From Brevibacillus dissolubilis (lineage in GTDB: Bacteria; Bacillota; Bacilli; Brevibacillales; Brevibacillaceae), in the NCBI RefSeq assembly GCF_006170445.1, contig NZ_VCNA01000011.1, forward strand, positions 1 through 64,000: 64,000 nucleotides of DNA, given 5' to 3'. Position 1 is the first letter of the stretch. Each line of letters begins with the position of its first letter. This document shows, piece by piece, positions 61,963 through 64,000 of this stretch. A program made the translations under genes and the position numbers. The notes under the pieces were generated by a model. It ran no database searches. It was not told the DNA's origin and saw nothing but the letters and a program-made list of their open reading frames with translations.

Positions 61963-63612
61963 CTATACTTCCATGACGATGGTCAGGATCATCGGATTGC
62001 GCCCCGTTTTTTCAAAAATAAACGGTTTGAGCACCTGATTGATCTGGGATTTCAGCTCGGACCATTCTTTAACCTTCTTGTCGAGCACCTCAACCAGCTT
62101 GTTTTTGACCAGCACGGTTGCTTCTTGGATCAGCGATTCGGAGCCGCGTACGTAGACGAAGCCACGGCTGACGATGTCTGGGCCGGTGAGGATTTTGAAG
62201 TTTTTCATGTCGATGCTCACGACCACTACCATCAGACCGTCTTCGGCGAGATGCTTGCGGTCGCGCAGGACGATGTTGCCCACGTCACCTACACCAGAGC
62301 CGTCGATCAGCACGACGCCTGCTGGTACTTTGCCTTTGCTGGTGGATTCGCGGGTACAGCGGAGGACTTCGCCGTTGTCCATGACGAAGATGTTTTCTTT
62401 TGGTACGCCTGCCTGTTCGGCCAGCTTGCCGTGTGCCTTGAGCATACGGTATTCCCCGTGGATCGGGATGAAGTAGCGTGGACGGATGAAGTTGAGCATC
62501 AGGCGAAGCTCTTCACTACTGCCGTGACCAGAAGCATGGATGTCGAACAGCTTGCCGTGAATGACATTGGCGCCTGCACGGTACAGCTTGTCTATCGTAC
62601 GGCTGACCGCTACCGTGTTGCCCGGGATCGGGGACGCGGAGATGATGACGGTATCATCTGGATAGATCTGGACAGAACGGTGTGCACCACCTGCGATACG
62701 GGTAAGCGCTGCCATCGGCTCTCCCTGGCTTCCGGTACAGATGATCAGAACTTCGTTGTCGGTGTAGTTGTCGATGTTTTTGATATCGATCAGCATACCC
62801 TCAGGCATCTGGATGTAGCCGAGCTCTTGTCCGATCAGGAATGCTTTTTCCATACTGCGTCCGATGATGGCGATCTTGCGGTCATCCTCGATCGCGGCAT
62901 CGACGACCTGTTGCAATCTATGTACGTTGGATGCGAATGTAGCGAGGATGATGCGTCCTCTCGCTTTGGAGACGATCTCCGAGATCCCTTCGCCGACTGT
63001 GCGCTCAGACATAGTGAAGCCCGGACGTTCGCTGTTGGTACTGTCGGAGAGCAGCGCCAGTACGTCACCGCCGCCGATTTTTGCCAGCTTGTGGAACTCG
63101 GTTGGGCGGCCTACCGGAGTCATATCGAATTTGAAGTCACCTGTATGTACGACCATACCCTCCGGTGTATCCACTACGACCCCGAGTGAATCTGGAATCG
63201 AGTGATTGGTGCCGAAGAAAGAAACTCTCAGATTGGCAAATGGGATGACACTGTCCTCATGCACTGGAATCATCTGCACGTCATTGACCATGCGGTGCTC
63301 TTCCAGCTTCGCTTTGACCAGACCCAGTGTCAGGCGTCCTCCGTAGATCGGTGTCTTGATCTGCTTGAGTACATACGGAATCGCTCCGATGTGATCCTCA
63401 TGCCCGTGGGTCAGGAACAACCCTTTGATTTTGTGTTGATTATCGATCAGATACTGTACGTCAGGGATGACCAGGTCGATCCCGAACATCTCTGACTCAG
63501 GGAATTTGACGCCACAGTCAATGATGACGATCTCGTCTTCGTACTCGACACAGTACATGTTTTTCCCGATTTCAGCGAGACCGCCCATCGCAAAGATTTT
63601 TACTTCACTCAA
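61963..63612 (-). CDS. Ribonuclease J
   Basis: 549 residues. Beta-lactamase fold with THGHEDHIGAIPY (~73-85), beta-CASP domain, HASGHGSSEEL motif near residue 360, and a C-terminal domain ending FIFEKTGRNPMILTIVMEV. 5'-3' exonuclease/endonuclease in mRNA and rRNA processing. TTG start preceded by GGAGG by 8 nt. I do not decide between J1 and J2. Confidence 0.95.
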   Translation of the reverse strand: MSEVKIFAMGGLAEIGKNMYCVEYEDEIVIIDCGVKFPESEMFGIDLVIPDVQYLIDNQHKIKGLFLTHGHEDHIGAIPYVLKQIKTPIYGGRLTLGLVKAKLEEHRMVNDVQMIPVHEDSVIPFANLRVSFFGTNHSIPDSLGVVVDTPEGMVVHTGDFKFDMTPVGRPTEFHKLAKIGGGDVLALLSDSTNSERPGFTMSERTVGEGISEIVSKARGRIILATFASNVHRLQQVVDAAIEDDRKIAIIGRSMEKAFLIGQELGYIQMPEGMLIDIKNIDNYTDNEVLIICTGSQGEPMAALTRIAGGAHRSVQIYPDDTVIISASPIPGNTVAVSRTIDKLYRAGANVIHGKLFDIHASGHGSSEELRLMLNFIRPRYFIPIHGEYRMLKAHGKLAEQAGVPKENIFVMDNGEVLRCTRESTSKGKVPAGVVLIDGSGVGDVGNIVLRDRKHLAEDGLMVVVVSIDMKNFKILTGPDIVSRGFVYVRGSESLIQEATVLVKNKLVEVLDKKVKEWSELKSQINQVLKPFIFEKTGRNPMILTIVMEV

Positions 63613-63876
63613 CAGTAATACCTCCTACGACTCGAATCAAAAGGCCGTTCTTCCTTTATCTTTTCTATTTTAGCATATTGCGGGACAAACTTCTTAGCAG
63701 ATTTTCTCAGAAAGTTTCAGCGGGGATGAAGAGATTCCCAATATCTGTTTGTAAATCTACTATTAACGTATCATGAAGTTTTATCCGGCAGTATCGACTG
63801 ACCATGCCAACTCTTCTACAATATCCCTGTAGCCTCGCAGGTTGTTTGAGTCTAAAAGGAGAGTGAGTTCATCCCT

Positions 63877-64000
63877 ATGAACAAAAAGCAAGGGTCGATC
63901 CTACATAAGCTGCTGCTCGGGATTTCTGCCATTGTCTTGTTTACCATGGCAACCACCGGACTGGTCATCGGCTATCAAGCCCAACAGACGCTGGAACAGA
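63877..64000 (+). CDS. N terminus of a probable methyl-accepting chemotaxis protein (runs off the window)
   Basis: MNKKQGSILHKLLLGISAIV then a hydrophobic helix (LFTMATTGLVIGY) and QAQQTLEQ. Length and pattern fit the first membrane helix of a chemotaxis receptor or similar sensor, but 41 residues are too few to be sure. AAAGGAG is upstream at about 63856. The 260 bp before it (63613-63876) show no clear promoter. Confidence 0.5.
   Translation, partial: MNKKQGSILHKLLLGISAIVLFTMATTGLVIGYQAQQTLEQ

Noticed and set aside
61957-63189. 410-codon plus-strand open frame opposite RNase J
   Set aside because: Complement of the RNase J gene; composition (Asp/His/Phe-rich) is that of an antisense frame.

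Overview
The window comes from a low-to-moderate GC, endospore-forming Gram-positive bacterium of the order Bacillales. The gene order supports this more than any single gene. From right to left, alr, the MazE/MazF pair, the RsbT-RsbU-RsbV-RsbW-SigB module, tex, cmpA, sprT, thiL, tsaE, tsaB, rimI, tsaD, an ABC-F gene, molybdenum cofactor genes, tatA, groES and groEL follow the backbone I know from the Bacillus subtilis chromosome. cmpA, a gamma-type small acid-soluble spore protein, a ydcC homologue and a SpoVIF-like gene indicate sporulation. A member of the Alicyclobacillaceae (Tumebacillus or a relative) is my guess, not a demonstrated assignment.

Layout. 1-2.4 kb: the start of a 16S rRNA gene reading off the left edge, then groES-groEL with a perfect CIRCE operator. 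2.6-12.6 kb: a CAP-domain exoprotein, a BI-1 membrane protein, tatA, two molybdopterin-type genes, 5-FCL, an ABC-F ATPase, and a large alkaline-phosphatase-fold membrane protein whose promoter region is full of DnaA-box-like sites. 12.9-18.5 kb: the t6A tRNA-modification genes (tsaD, tsaB, tsaE) with rimI and thiL, a MOSC protein, sprT and cmpA. 18.6-26.6 kb: tex, the sigma-B module without rsbR, rsbS or rsbX, MazEF and alr. 26.6-28.8 kb: ydcC with an unusual folded 5' leader, flanked by two copies of a large structured repeat. 28.8-38.6 kb: small spore and membrane genes, a GMC dehydrogenase set, an orphan pstB with a PhoP box, a GerMN lipoprotein, and a wall amidase. 38.6-45.3 kb: a third copy of the structured repeat, two tandem OppA-type binding proteins, and metNIQ. 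45.5-57.1 kb: a WG-repeat lipoprotein, an LCP transferase, a calcium-type P-ATPase, an MFS transporter, and a citrate transporter with its two-component system. 57.1-64 kb: an MBL hydrolase, an aldo-keto reductase, a bacilliredoxin, a Fur-controlled flavodoxin with an unknown partner gene, RNase J, and the start of a probable chemotaxis receptor.

The most unusual content is non-coding. A roughly 240-nt element occurs three times (about 26.63-26.90, 28.48-28.74 and 38.69-38.96 kb). Its long helices are kept in each copy although their sequence changes, while an apical core and internal loops are conserved in sequence. This is the pattern of a selected RNA (or single-stranded DNA) fold. I cannot assign it to a known class. 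The second candidate is the three-way-junction leader of ydcC, which resembles a riboswitch in architecture but matches none that I recognise. The third is a DnaA-box cluster next to tsaD. No transposase, CRISPR array or tRNA gene was seen.
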